Under the pieces are notes generated by a model. That model had not been told where the DNA came from and made no database searches. It saw only the letters and a list, made by a program, of their open reading frames with translations. A program made the position numbers and the translations under genes. Positions 1 to 11,229 of a stretch of 64,000 nt of DNA are shown in pieces; positions within the stretch are counted from its first letter, which is position 1, and each line of letters opens with the position of its first letter. Where the stretch lies: the NCBI GenBank assembly GCA_028571685.1, contig CM053141.1:69363833-69427832 (forward strand), given 5' to 3'. The DNA comes from Heterohyrax brucei (taxonomy: Eukaryota; Chordata; Mammalia; Hyracoidea; Procaviidae).

Positions 1-348
1 CCAGCCCTCTAAGCTTGTACCACAGTTCTGAGGGCTATGAAAGCCAAGCACCTCCCTGCTCAACAGCACAACTCCCTTACGCCTAACTCTTCACCAGGCT
101 CACTACTCCTCTATTCTTTTCTACTGTCCACTAATACTAGATTCCGTCTTAATATTCTACCATCCATGTTTTAGTCATAAAGACATAAAATTTTGAATTT
201 TTTCTTTTAAATGCTGGTGTCCTAGAGCCAGGAAAGAGCTCACCTCCATACAATATACCTGTAGCAACTAACACCCTGACAACTCACCTGTAAGCTAGGG
301 CATATTTACAAAAAGTCTGTTAAGTTAAAAACCAATACTCATACATAC

Positions 349-478
349 CAATTGTTGGAATGGGCTGCATAAACTCATCCTGTTTTAACTTAAACAAAAT
401 AGTAGTTTTCCCAGCACCATCTAATCCTAATGTGACAACTCGAATTTCCATTTTTGGTCCAATGTGCACTCTATTGTC
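349..478 (-). CDS. TRIM23: TRIM23 coding exon 8 (start of ARF GTPase domain, P-loop)
   Basis: Acceptor AATTATAG, then GAC AAT AGA gives [20 protein letters not shown], the P-loop GLDGAGKT at about residues 411-418, and [15 protein letters not shown] plus the first base of glycine; donor G|GTATGT. The PTIG stretch is the switch I threonine region of ARF proteins, so nucleotide-binding residues are intact. Later ARF motifs (WDVGG, NKQD) lie off the left edge. No other TRIM23 exon is visible in 1-348. Confidence 0.97.
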
Positions 479-1304
479 CTATAATTTAAAATGTTTTTAA
501 TATATTGTTATTTTGATATGCAGGTTACAAATACTAGCATTTATACTTTTCATTCATAAAACACCTTCATTATTTCCTCATATCCTACTCATTCTTCAGC
601 CCACTGCAGTAAGAACTTTATTTCCCAAAATCACCATAATCCAATCTTCTCAGAGACAAATACCACCCCCTTGTAACATTTCTCCTTACTGTAACTGACA
701 CTGTCTTGTTACAGGCTAAAAAAATACACATCCAATTAATTTTCCAAAATTTTCTAGCTCAACAAAATTATCTCAGAATTTTTTATACTGTACTGAAAAA
801 CTCAAGATCCTTATACCTGAGGATGGTGAAGAGGAACACAGGGTACATCCCTTTAAAATTCCATCAGCCTTACTTATGTTTAGTATTGTATCTGTTTGTT
901 TTCACAGTAACATCTGCAAATTCTATAAGGGATGAAATGTACTATTCCTAGTGCTAGTGTTTTGCAGAAAGATGCATGTATGGATGATAAAGAATGGCTC
1001 TTAGCAATCCGTTAGCAAAATTTAATTTTAGGAAAAGAAAAACACTGAAGATCTACAAATATGTAATAAAACTGTGCACTACAGAGTAGTAAGTAAACAC
1101 AGCTAAGCCTGTGTATGTTTCTTGATTACTAGTTAACCCACTCCTGCCTGATTCCAAGACCTTCTAACACTTACATATTATAATTCACTATAGATGAGGA
1201 CCACTAAAATTCATAAAATGATTACAGAATATTTCTCAAGCATGAAACTCATAGAATTTCACACCCTACCTGGATGATGTACTCAGTTGACTAGGCTGTG
1301 AAGA

Positions 1305-1930
1305 CATATACCCTTTGATTCACTGCTAGTGGAAACAAAGGGGTACAACCCCAAGAAACAGAATTGGCACCATTTAGCACTATTACAATTACACTTACTC
1401 TTTAACCCAGCAATCCTACTTATACAGAAGGTATTATATAGATTTACTGATAAAAGACTAAAAATACATATGTACAAGGCAATCAGAACACTATTTCTTA
1501 TAGTGAAAGACTAAAACCAAAGTCCATCAATATGGGACTGGTTGAATAAAATATGGTACATCCTCACACGAGAGGAACTTGAAGTTGTAAAATGGAATGG
1601 AAAATATCTATTTGCTATGCATAATCTCTAGAATGAAGAGTTAAATGAAAAGGAACAAGGTGGAGAAAAGTATATAACAACTTCTAGCTTTAAATGTGAG
1701 AGGTGTGGATACACATATATAAGCATATTTGTATTTTTGAAAATATATGAATAAAACTAATACAAAGCTAAATGTGTTTCCAGAGGGTAAGCAGGGAAAA
1801 GGCGGAGAGGACAGGGACAAAAGCTAGACTTTTCTCAATGTACTGTGCTTTGTAGGTCTGACTCTGGAACAGTAAATGTTTCTCAAACATATGAACCTTT
1901 TTTCCACTTAGGGGAACCTACTTCAAAAGA
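1305..1930 (+). mobile_element. Old L1 LINE 3' fragment (intron 7)
   Basis: The stretch reads like the L1 ORF2 C-terminal and 3' region: 'ccagcaatcctacttata', 'ccatcaatatgggactgg', 'aaatatggtacatcc'. Much diverged, so an old mammalian L1M-type copy. Short open frames on either strand here are by-products. Confidence 0.75.
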
Positions 1931-1991
1931 GACTTAAATGTATCAACTAAATACCATATAAGGATTTGGGCTGACTTAAAAAAAATCAACC

Positions 1992-2100
1992 AACCAAAAT
2001 GCCACTATCACACCTCAAAAATACAACAATACATCTTAAATAGTAACCATTATCTAGATTTATTATCAAATTTTTTATGTGTGATAATGGCATTTTGGTT
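1992..2100. repeat. Inverted repeat, 22-nt arms
   Basis: Left arm 1992-2013 and right arm 2079-2100 are reverse complements with one mismatch, separated by 65 nt. A-rich sequence outside the left arm and T-rich outside the right extend the symmetry. This could be an old short terminal-inverted-repeat transposon or a retained hairpin. Family not recognised. Confidence 0.6.
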
Positions 2101-2402
2101 AATTTTTTTGCTTTTTTTAAGAATCTTTGTATTTTGGAAATAAACACTAAAATACTTCATAAAAGAAATGACATGCTCTCTGGCATTTGCTTCAAAAAGG
2201 GTAGCTGAAACAAGAAGTTTTTAATTCTTAAAAGCTGGCATACAGAAAGACTCATTATACCATTCTGTCTTCACTGGTAAAAGTCTGTAAAAATCTGTCA
2301 ATTCATTAATTATGCAGTTGTATCTTTAAAGGTAACTGTCATGAACTGTCAATCAATCATGATCTATTAGAAAACATTTAAAATTTAGGTATGGTACATT
2401 AC

Positions 2403-2537
2403 CTTTGTAAAAGTGACAGGAATGCTAGCATCCAACTGAACGTGGTCTGCAACCTCTGTAAACTGCTGCTGCTGTTTCTGCAGTGTTTCCAGTAATCGTG
2501 TAATTTCTTGTTTTGCCAAAACAACTCTACAATCATC
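2403..2537 (-). CDS. TRIM23: TRIM23 coding exon 7 (end of coiled coil)
   Basis: Acceptor TTCTCTAG, then GAT GAT TGT gives DDCRVVLAKQEITRLLETLQ and 45 residues through a run of four glutamines to DASIPVTFTK; donor AAG|GTAATG. It closes the coiled coil and enters the linker to the ARF domain. The frame is phase 0 on both sides and the length equals the human exon as I recall it. Confidence 0.96.
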
Positions 2538-2679
2538 CTAGAGAAGACGGTATTTCTCATAAACTTTTTGTTAAAGAAATACAGAAAACAAGGCTTAAAT
2601 CATCAAAACTAACCAAAATGCTTTTAATATTACAGCATTCAAAATTAACATAAAGGTAAATTTGACTAGAATAGAAATA

Positions 2680-3000
2680 ACTAGGCCTTAATAAATAATT
2701 TATGGGTCTATCAACAGAAGAATGGATAAATTGTGTTGTATTCACACAATGGAACACTGTATCACAATGAACGTGAACATTTACATGTCACGATGTGAAT
2801 TTCACAAACATAACACAGAGTAAAAGAAGCCAGACATGAAGAACTTGTGTCCCATGAGTCTGCTTACCTTAATACAAAAAACAGGCAAAGCTAATACATA
2901 CATTACAAGTCAGGATAGTAGATCACCCTTGTGGTAGAAGACGGCTAATACAGCATGGGGCTGGGGGTTCTGGGATGCTGATAAGGTTTTACTACTTGAC
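2680..3000 (+). mobile_element. Old L1 LINE 3' fragment (intron 6)
   Basis: Contains typical L1 ORF2 tail text such as 'tatcaacagaagaatgg', 'caatggaacactgtatcac' and 'agtaaaagaagccagaca', in plus orientation and strongly diverged. Confidence 0.7.
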
Positions 3001-3384
3001 CCAGGTGCTGGTTATACAGCAATATCCAATCTGAACACTCAGTCAATTGAACACTATGCAAACATTTCCGTATATATGTAATACTTCTACATAAAGTTTT
3101 TAAAATAATGTAAGATATCGATGTGCTAACCAACCAAAAAAGCCTGAAGTTCAAAATACAGAAGTCTCCCTTATACTGAAAATCTTAGACCCTCCCCTCA
3201 AGCTGAACAGTTTCCCATTTTTTAAATATCATTCCAGAGATTTTCAATGTATGTACCAACACATTCTTGATATGAAAGAGAACCCTTACCAGTATGTAAG
3301 CTCCATAAGGCAAGTATTATTGTCTGTTCTGGGTCACTGTTAAACACTTAAATTAGGTGAGAGAAATTCTACTGTTCCACTTGC

Positions 3385-3960
3385 TCTGAACCAAAATCTT
3401 AAAAGTCATTCTTATCTCCTCTCCCTTTCTTATTTCACATGTAGTCTGTCAGCAAATCCTATTAGTTACACAGAATATGGCCACATCTAGCCCTTGTTAT
3501 TCAAGCAACTATTATCTATCATCTAGAATTCTAAACAGCACGTAACTATTGAGCTCCTTCCATCTTTGCTTCAGTCTATTTTTCACATGTTAGAGTGATT
3601 GCTCAATACTCATTTCAAACAGTAAAAGGAGAAGTCCTTACAATGGTCCACAGGGCCTTACACATAGTTGCCTGCCACCTCACTGATTTGGACTCTTATT
3701 AATCTTTTTCTCTTACTCTACTCCAGCCACTGTGGCTTCTTTTGCTAGTTTCCCAAACACATGAACCAGTAGCCTCATGAATTTTATTCTCACCATTTCC
3801 TCAACTGGAATATTCTGCTCCCACATCAGTGGTTACATTCTTTCAACTTATTCAAGTCTCTTCTCACATCTTAGCTTCTATCAATGAGACTTATCCAATC
3901 CAATCTATTTACTAGCACAATCTACTATACTCTTCAACGTTTTCTTGTTTTCTAAACTTA
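3385..3960. mobile_element. L2 LINE remnant
   Basis: Matches the familiar diverged L2 text: 'cagcaaatcctattag', 'agagtgattgctcaat', 'tccacagggccttacac', 'ctccagccactgtggctt'. An ancient mammalian repeat, shared across placental mammals in type. Confidence 0.65.
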
Positions 3961-3987
3961 CAACTTTCTAACCTACTATGTTATTAT

Positions 3988-5250
3988 TAGGTTTCCTTGA
4001 GTTGGATCTAATTCATAGGGACCCTACGTATAACAGAACAAAACAGTGCCTGGTCCGGTTCCATCCTCACTACCATTGTTACGTTTGAGCACACTCTTGC
4101 ATCTACTGTATCAATCCATCTCACTGAGGGTCTCTTTTCTCCCTGAACTTCTACTTTATCAAGCACGAGATAGTTCTCCAGGGACTGGTTCCCTCCTTAT
4201 AATATGTCTAAAGTATGAGGCACAGTCTCACCACCCTTTCTTCTTAGGACCATTCTGGCTGCATTTCTTCAAAGATAGATCTGTTCATTCTTTTGGCAAT
4301 CCGTTGTATATTCAGTATTCTCTGCCAACACCACAATTCAAAGACATCAACTCTTCTTCAGTCTTCCTCATTATCAGTCAGCTTTCACATGCACCTAGGC
4401 AACTTAAATCACCATGGCTTGGGTCAGGTGCACATTAATCTTCAAGGTGCCATCTTTGCTGTCCACTACTTTAAAGAGAAGTTCTGCGGCAGATCTGCCC
4501 AGCGCAATGTGTCCTTTGATGTCTTGACTGCTGCTTCCCTGGGCACAGATCCAAGTAAAATGAAATGCTTATCAACTTCAGCCTTTTCTGCACTTATCAT
4601 GGCACCACTTAATAGTCCAGTTGTGAGGATTTCTAGTTTCTTTATGTTGAGGTATTGAAAGCTGTACTTTAAGTACACTTAAAGCAATTAGTGCTGTAAG
4701 TCCTCTTCAGTTTCAGCAAGCAAAGATGTATGATCTGCATATAATAGGATATTAATGAGTTTTCTTCCAATTCTGATGCCCCATTCTTCCTCATACAGTC
4801 CAGGTTCTTGGATTATTTTCTTAGTGCACAGACTGAATAAGTATGGTGAAAGCATACAACTATGACACATACCTCTCCTGACTTTTAAACCATGTAGTAT
4901 TTCCTTATTCTGTTCAAACGACTGCCTCTTGATCTATATATAGGTTCCTCAGTATCACAATTCAGTGTTCTGAAATTCCCATTCTTCACAATGTTATCCA
5001 TATAATTGTTATGATCCATAGAGTCGAATGCCTTTGCATAATCAATAAAACACAGGTAAACACCTTTCAGGTATTCTCTGCTTTTAGCCAGAATCCATCT
5101 GATAACAGCAATGATATCTCTAATTCCCCATCCTCTTCTGATCCAGCTTGAATTTCTGGGAGTTCCCTGTGGGTGTACTGTTCCAGCTGCTTTTCAAGGC
5201 CCTTCAGTAAATTTTAGAAAAAGCTGTAATTTTTGTTCACTACTATATCC
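3988..5250 (-). mobile_element. RTE-type LINE (BovB-related, afrotherian), partial
   Basis: The plus strand is the antisense of an RTE LINE: it opens 'taggtttccttgagttgg... ctcatagggaccctacg' and runs through the reverse-transcriptase region. On the minus strand 4688-4870 reads EEEWGIRIGRKLINILLYAD HTSLLAETEEDLQH, the RT active-site block where the usual YADD is YADH here. 4466-4678 reads LNIKKLEILTTGLLSGAMIS, the next RT segment. The copy is broken by frameshifts and lacks its 5' part. RTE LINEs are thought to mobilise AfroSINEs. Confidence 0.9.
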
Positions 5251-5397
5251 CATGCAAATGTACATGACATATACTATGCATCCAATAAATTTCTGCTTAA
5301 AGAATAAATCAATCCTCTGCATCCAGCATCATGCCTAGAACTTAGAAGATGCATAATTTTTTGGAATGAGGGCATAATTAAAAGTTTTCTTCTCAAA

Positions 5398-5557
5398 ACC
5401 CAAAGAACCCACTGCATCAAGTCATTCTGATTCTTGGCAACCCTATAGGACAGAGTAGAACTGCCCTACAGAGTTTCCAAGGAGCACCTGGTGGATGTGA
5501 ACTGTCAGCCTTTTACTTAGCAGCCACAGCACTTAACCACTGCATTACTAACAAGGT
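5398..5557 (-). mobile_element. AfroSINE
   Basis: Shows the AfroSINE core on the minus strand: 'aaccctataggacagagtag', 'gtttccaaggagcacctgg', 'agcacttaaccactgcatta'. The tRNA-derived head lies at the right end. Confidence 0.9.
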
Positions 5558-5640
5558 TTCCAACTGTTCTCAAAAGTGGTAATAAATACATGTTGTCCCA
5601 TCAATTTCCCTGCTCAATTACCTCTGTGGCAGCAACTTTT

Positions 5641-6250
5641 TTTTTTAATTTTTTATTTTTATTTAACATAACGGAGTGAAAATGTACATTCCCGTATAAA
5701 TTTACATGCCCACCTATATGCAGCTTCCACTGCTCTCCCTGTCCGGTGACTGCACACTATTCCTCTCTGCTCCATACATGTCTCATCCTCCCAACAGTCT
5801 CCTTTCCCCTCCTCTCCGTCCACTCCCCTTCCTCCAGCCAGAGGTCAGCAAGATGATATCCTATAGATGTACAGAACCATAAAGTTCTTCCAATATATGG
5901 TCACTCTGCACTGCCAAGTCCAATCCATTCCTGTCCAAAGAGTGGACCTTTGTTATAATTTATGAGAAAGGGCAGCATCAGGGCCGGGGGCCATGCTCTC
6001 AGAGGAACCTCCAAACCGCTGGACCATCAATTGAGGTCTTTTAGTGGAGATCTCATGATGCACCCCTTTTTATTCTTGTGTTGCCAGCGAGACTCCTCTC
6101 TGTGGGCTCCTTCGTGGCTATCACTGGTGGTGGCCGGGCACCATCCGGTTCTTCCAGTCCCAAGTCGATGTAGGCACCCACTCTTGTGGGTCTCTCTGTC
6201 TTCTCGGTTGTCTTTACCGCATGTCATTTTGGTCCTCGGTGAGCATTCAT
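5641..6250 (-). mobile_element. 5'-truncated L1, 3' UTR only, with target duplication
   Basis: The same sequence forms the 3' UTR of the plus-strand L1s at 20.1-21.0 and 52.4-53.5 kb, here inverted. The poly-A tail (T-rich) is at 5641. A 16-bp flanking repeat, TGTGGCAGCAACTTTT at 5625-5640 and the same with one change at 6251-6266, is the target duplication. Apparent open frames of about 100-120 residues inside belong to this UTR. Confidence 0.88.
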
Positions 6251-6269
6251 TGTGGCAGGAACTTTTTAA

Positions 6270-7555
6270 GAATACAGTTGGGTTAGAGCTCTGTAGCCAT
6301 AAAAACAGAACTAATAGGTCCACATAGAAAATGAATCCAAGAGCATGACTTTATATGCAGAAGCATATTGATAGTCAATACCACAATATTAATAATTACC
6401 AGTCACTTTAACACATGCACTCAAAAATACTTGCAAATATTACAGAAATAGAAAAACATTTTTACATGCAATAAATATAAAAATACTTTTAAGTATTCAA
6501 GTACAAGTGATTTAGGACATGATACAGTTCTCATTTTGTTGTGTACCTTGATTACTCATGAGCTGGAGAAGTAGTTACTAAGTTCTTTCTATCTAAACAC
6601 AAAGAATCTAGAGATACAAAGAAGAGCAAGAATTATCCTGTCACCAACTAGAAGGATAAACAAATGGGCATACCATTCAAGAGGAAATCTGGAGACAAAA
6701 TCAATACCATTTATAACGAACAGAAAGAATGTAATATAAAACACTGTCAACAAGGTATAGTTATTAACGAGATAACTCAGATGCTAAAAAGAACTCTGAA
6801 GCATCATGAGAACAGCAACTGCAGGAAACAGCTACCATATCCAAGGCTGAGGAAATAAAAGGAAGAGGTCAGAATTTTTTAAATTCGGAAACCTACAAAA
6901 GGAGCCCCAGAAACAAACCTCAGACCTCTTGAGGCCCTTTTGAGGTGAGGAGAGGCACTCTACAGGAACTTCAAGCAAAAGGAGATCCACAGGAACCAAA
7001 GAGGAAGCCTCCTTCATTTTCCAACCTCGCTCTAACATCCCCTACTAACACAGTCTAACATGAAGTCTAAAGCAAGTAAGTGGTTTGCAGTTTCAGCCTC
7101 AGCATCATAAAACAGAGAACAGAAGAGTAGGATTCAAAGAAAGACAACTTAATAAGTGGCACACACAGCAACGTTACATGCTATTTGATACGGACTACAT
7201 ACAGATCAAAAACTGGCCATACTCACATAAGGCTACTAAAATAGTTAACAAGCTATAAAACTCCATTGTGGAAAAAAGGTTAGCTGCATAAGGACATAAC
7301 ATCCAATTAACAGAAGTACACCAAGTAAAGGTGAGACAGACTGCAGCTTATCTGAAATTCTAGTGTACTAATTATCATTATTTCATATCTCTTCCTTATG
7401 AAAGTAGGTAAAAAATATGACTTTTCTTTTTTACAGTATCTCTGAATCTAATTTATTGAAAAAGTTACTCATCTGGACCTAACTCTTAGAAGAAACCATA
7501 GAGGTAAAGCTTAAAACCTTGTTTTTGAGAATTGTTTCTTATATGTAACATCAAA
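6270..7555. other. Intron 6 sequence without a recognised feature
   Basis: AT-rich intronic sequence. Open frames are short (60-70 residues), overlap each other on opposite strands and resemble nothing I recognise. A diverged repeat cannot be excluded. Confidence 0.5.
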
Positions 7556-7559
7556 CACT

Positions 7560-8545
7560 CAGACAACAAAATACCAAATAGATAAATTGGATTTCACCAA
7601 AATTACATATTTTCATGCATTAAACAACTTTATGAATAAAGTGAAAAAACAACCTACAGAATGGGAGAAAATATTTGGGAACCAAATATATAAAGAACTC
7701 TTACTACTCAGCAACCCAGAAGATTACCAATCCCATAAAAACACAGCAAAGTACCTGAACAGACATTTCACCAAAGAAGACAGACAAACGGCCAACACAC
7801 ATATGAAAAGATGTTCAATGACATTTGCTAATAAAGGAGTGCAGTAAAATAATAAAGTGACATAATACTTAACACCCAGTAAAATGTCTATTGTCAGAAG
7901 AAAACAAAAAAATGGAATATATAAAGTGTTGGCAAAGATGTGACGAAACTGGAACGCTTGTGCACTCCTGGTAGGAATACAAAATGGTGATGCTACCATA
8001 AAAACAGTCTGGACATTTCTCTAAAAGTTAAACATAGAATTACCACATGATCTAACAATTTCACTCCTAGTTATATAAATATCCCAAATACTGGGAAGCA
8101 GCATCTCAGACATGTACATATACACTAATGTACAATGCAGCATTATTCACAACAGCCAAAAAAAGGAGAAATCCAAATGTCCGTCAACAGAATATGGTAT
8201 CTACATATAACAGAACATTATTCTGCCATAAAAAGGAATAATGTTGTAGCACATGCTAGAATACAGATGAACTTTGAAAACATTATACTGAGTAAAATTA
8301 GTCAGACACAAAAGGACAGATACTTTATGTTTCTACTGGAAATAATAAAAATCTAAAGCAGGCAAATACAAGCTGGATGGGGGAAGTGGAAATGGAGACA
8401 CTGATGACTTAGTTTCCCTTTGAGATGATGAAAAAGTTTTGGCGATAGACAGTGGTGATGGTAGCACAAATGGGGAAAATACGTCATTTCATGAAACTGC
8501 ACATTTAAGAAAGGTTAAAACAGTAAATTTTGGTGTGACAAAATT
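7560..8545 (+). mobile_element. Old L1 LINE 3' end (intron 6)
   Basis: Plus-strand ORF2 C-terminus: DFTKITYFHALNNFMNKVKK and QPTEWEKIFGNQIYKELLLL, then 'agcattattcacaacagcc' and 'tccaaatgtccgtcaaca', and a 3' UTR with 'gatgatgaaaaagttttggc'. Frames are broken. More diverged than the L1 at 51.6-53.5 kb. Confidence 0.88.
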
Positions 8546-9107
8546 TTTTTAAATTATCCATAAACTAAGTAACAACTTGCTAACGTTACTTGAACCATGA
8601 CAAAACGAGGGTTTCCTGTGCCATCCAAGTTAAGAGCCACAGAATTAGAGTACAGCTGGCTGGCTGTTTTGCATGTAAAGAGACACTCAAAACAAGAGCA
8701 AGGAAAAAAGAACTTCAAAGAAAGGCAAACATTTCAGTTGGATTTCAAGGAAAAGGATAACTTCTACTATCAGGAGAGACAAAGGCACTGCAAACAGAAA
8801 GAACAGTACATGCTTGGCAAAGAACAGTAAAAGGCTTGTCATGACTCAAGAATGACAAGACGTGAGAGGGCTTCTGAAACACACAGTTTTAGGGTGAGAA
8901 AAGCATATGGAGGAGAGAACACTGAAATGACGGGCAGAATAATTCAAAGCTAGAGACCAAGTCTAAAGCACAAAGCTCAGGCATACAAGTAGACACTAAG
9001 TATTTATTAAATTAATCAGCTAGATCAGTGTGCACCTCTTCCCTAGTTAAGTAACCTCATAAAATCTCTTCCTTAAACCATGTCTAAAGCAGGTTTAAAC
9101 TATTTAC
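8546..9107. other. Intron 6 sequence next to exon 6; nothing recognised
   Basis: No repeat or gene recognised. One 77-residue open frame is rich in K, E and Q with no known motif and is likely chance. Confidence 0.5.
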
Positions 9108-9323
9108 CTGCTGCAAAGTCTTTTCACAATGAAGACACGCTGTTGAAACCTGGGACAACAAAATAGTCATATCTTCTTGTTGTTGCCTGAGCCAAATAAG
9201 TTTTTCTCGAACATGAGCATCAACAACACTTAAAGCCATTTCTTCTTGACGACACAGGGTTTCATGCAGATCAGAAAAATAAGCTCGGACACAAGACCGG
9301 GCATTCTCTGCAGTGCCTGGAAC
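9108..9323 (-). CDS. TRIM23: TRIM23 coding exon 6 (coiled coil)
   Basis: Acceptor TTTCTTAG, then GTT CCA GGC gives VPGTAENARSCVRAYFSDLH and 72 residues ending CLHCEKTLQQ; donor CAG|GTAAAT, both in phase 0. It continues the coiled-coil region (DAHVREKLIWLRQQQEDM). Small differences from human include SDLH for YDLH and LSQVST for LSEVSA. Confidence 0.96.
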
Positions 9324-9479
9324 CTAAGAAATAAAAATGAGTTTTAAAAAATTGTAACTCAACAAAGATTTTACATGCAAAATATTCAGAATGTAAATAC
9401 CCATATGTATCCTCATAAATCCCAAAATTTGTATCTGCACACTAGACCTCTCCTCCCAATGCCTGACTTAGTATATCCA

Positions 9480-9737
9480 ACTACTTAACTGACACCTTAA
9501 GCAAAACGGAGTATCTAATCTGTAGTGTCCTCGAATCCAGACTCCTCCACTTCATAAATGATAACTACACACTACTGGATGTTCAAGCCAAAAACATTGC
9601 AGTCATCCTTAACCGCTCTCCTTTATAACCCAAATCTAGTCTCAGCAAATTCCGTTGACTTCAAAGTATATTCAGAATCTGATCACGCCACACCACCTCC
9701 ACTTCTACCAACCTGATGAAAAAATAACACCATTTGA
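9480..9737. mobile_element. L2 LINE, left piece
   Basis: Text such as 'ttgcagtcatccttaacc', 'ctcagcaaattccgttgac', 'tattcagaatctgatcac' and 'caccacctccacttctacca' is L2. It continues at about 10219 after the LTR, so the LTR inserted into an existing L2. Confidence 0.7.
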
Positions 9738-9740
9738 CAC

Positions 9741-10218
9741 TGACTGAAGTATGTTCCCCCAAAAATGTTTGTGGCTGTTTAGCAGTCTAGTAATTCCTGG
9801 TATTGTGTGATATTCCTCCATTTGTAAATACTGCCTCTATGATGTTATTGAGAGAGGGTGATCTGCAGTAGTGTTAGTAGGGCAGGACTCAATATATAAA
9901 AGTCTTTTGTGCCTTGAGGCAGTCTCTTGAGATACAAAGGAAAGAAGTTAGCAGAGGGATTTAGGGATTTAGGGACCTCATACAATCCAGAAAGAAAGGA
10001 CAGCTGGGAGCAAAGAGCATCCTTTAAAGGACCAGGGTGCCTCAGAAGCTTCCAGTCCAGAGGAAGATTAACAAAAGGGATCTTCCTCCAGAGAAAGGGA
10101 TCCCCTGGAGCTGACACCGTGAATTTGGACTTTCAGCTTAATGGACTCTGACAATTTCTCTTTTTAAAGCCATTCGCTTGTGGTATTTCTGTTAAAGGAG
10201 CACTAGATGACTAAGACA
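9741..10218 (+). mobile_element. MaLR-like LTR (fossil)
   Basis: One of six or more related LTRs in the window. It starts TGACTGAAGTATG, has 'aattcctggtattgtgtgat' near the start, and ends with 'gtggtatttctgttaaagg... ctaagaca'. The layout and end sequence resemble mammalian MaLR/MLT1-type (ERVL-related) LTRs. A solo LTR in an L2. Confidence 0.75.
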
Positions 10219-10400
10219 CTATCTTTCACTTGATAATTACTATTCTTTTCTAACTGGTCTTGCTCCGTCTATTTCTTCCTCTCACAGTGTATTCTCTACA
10301 CTGCAGCCAGAATGATCCTTTTTAAATGTTAATTCAGAAAGTTCATGTTATATTTTTGCTCAAAAGTGTCTAATGTTTTCCCATTCTATTCAATGTAACT
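10219..10400. mobile_element. L2 LINE, right piece
   Basis: Resumes the L2 after the LTR: 'ttctaactggtcttgctcc', 'ctacactgcagccagaatga', 'tgctcaaaagtgtctaatg'. Confidence 0.65.
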
Positions 10401-10439
10401 GTCACACAGAACCCACTGTCTGAGGTTTTCAGGATAGAA

Positions 10440-11150
10440 TCCCTGAGAAGGAAACATCTGGGACCAGATGATCTGGAGGCTGAGAAGAGCTGAGGGTAAG
10501 ATGGACCAGAGATTCAGGGCCTGAGATGGATTGTTTCAGGTAATCAACACACAGAGAAAGACATGACCTTCACATTCCACAAGCCCCAGGAGGTGATACT
10601 AAGGGTAAAGCTCTCAAAGGCACCACTATAGATTTAGTAGACTATTGGGAATGAATGACTCCTCTTTGTTTTGATAAAACCAATGATAAAAGAATCAACC
10701 ACGAGGCCAGAGAACAGGGAAGTAAATTGTGTTTGAACATTCTTCTTTCATACTGCTGGCCACACGGCCTGTAGTACCACTTTGTTTTCCTTGATGGCCA
10801 GTTATGGCCTGCAAGACTGCTTTGAAGCAAATAATCTTAACCCAGTCAACCTTCACAGGCCCCTTCAAATGCCTACATTATTCCCTGCACTTGCTTGTGA
10901 TCTTCCCCTTCAGATATGCCTGACAAATTCTGACAAGCTCTGAGAACAAAAATGCCATCTGTCCCTTGTACTACTACTAGCAAAAAACCTTTGATCTGAC
11001 CCCAAAGCTCCTGTCTCAGTGATTGAGTTTTGCAGCAGGCAGCCGAACTCCGGAAATTTTCCACTGACAAGTTCTGTCACCCCAGGTGAGACCATGTGCT
11101 GCCTGGGGTCAGTGACTTTCTGGCAGGACAAAGGACCAGATGAGTTCCTT
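10440..11150 (+). mobile_element. LTR-like repeat, left copy of a pair about 14 kb apart (fossil)
   Basis: Shares long stretches with 24860-25210 in the same orientation: 'gagaaagacatgaccttcac', 'caccactatagatttagta', 'gctcctgtctcagtgattg', 'tttgcagcaggcagcc'. The right copy lacks about 290 bp of the middle. Direct repeats flanking a retroelement-like interior suggest the LTRs of an old endogenous retrovirus; family not identified. Confidence 0.5.
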
Positions 11151-11229
11151 GAGTTACTGCAAGATACAGGACCTCCACTGATTCCCTTCTCTCACCAGGA
11201 CATTGTCAGCTTCTAACCGCACTATCTAG

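Noticed and set aside
6027-6323. 98-residue minus and 121-residue plus open frames that look like possible small genes
   Set aside because: Both lie in the L1 3' UTR copy; the same sequence and similar frames recur at 52861-53143 and about 20343-20807.
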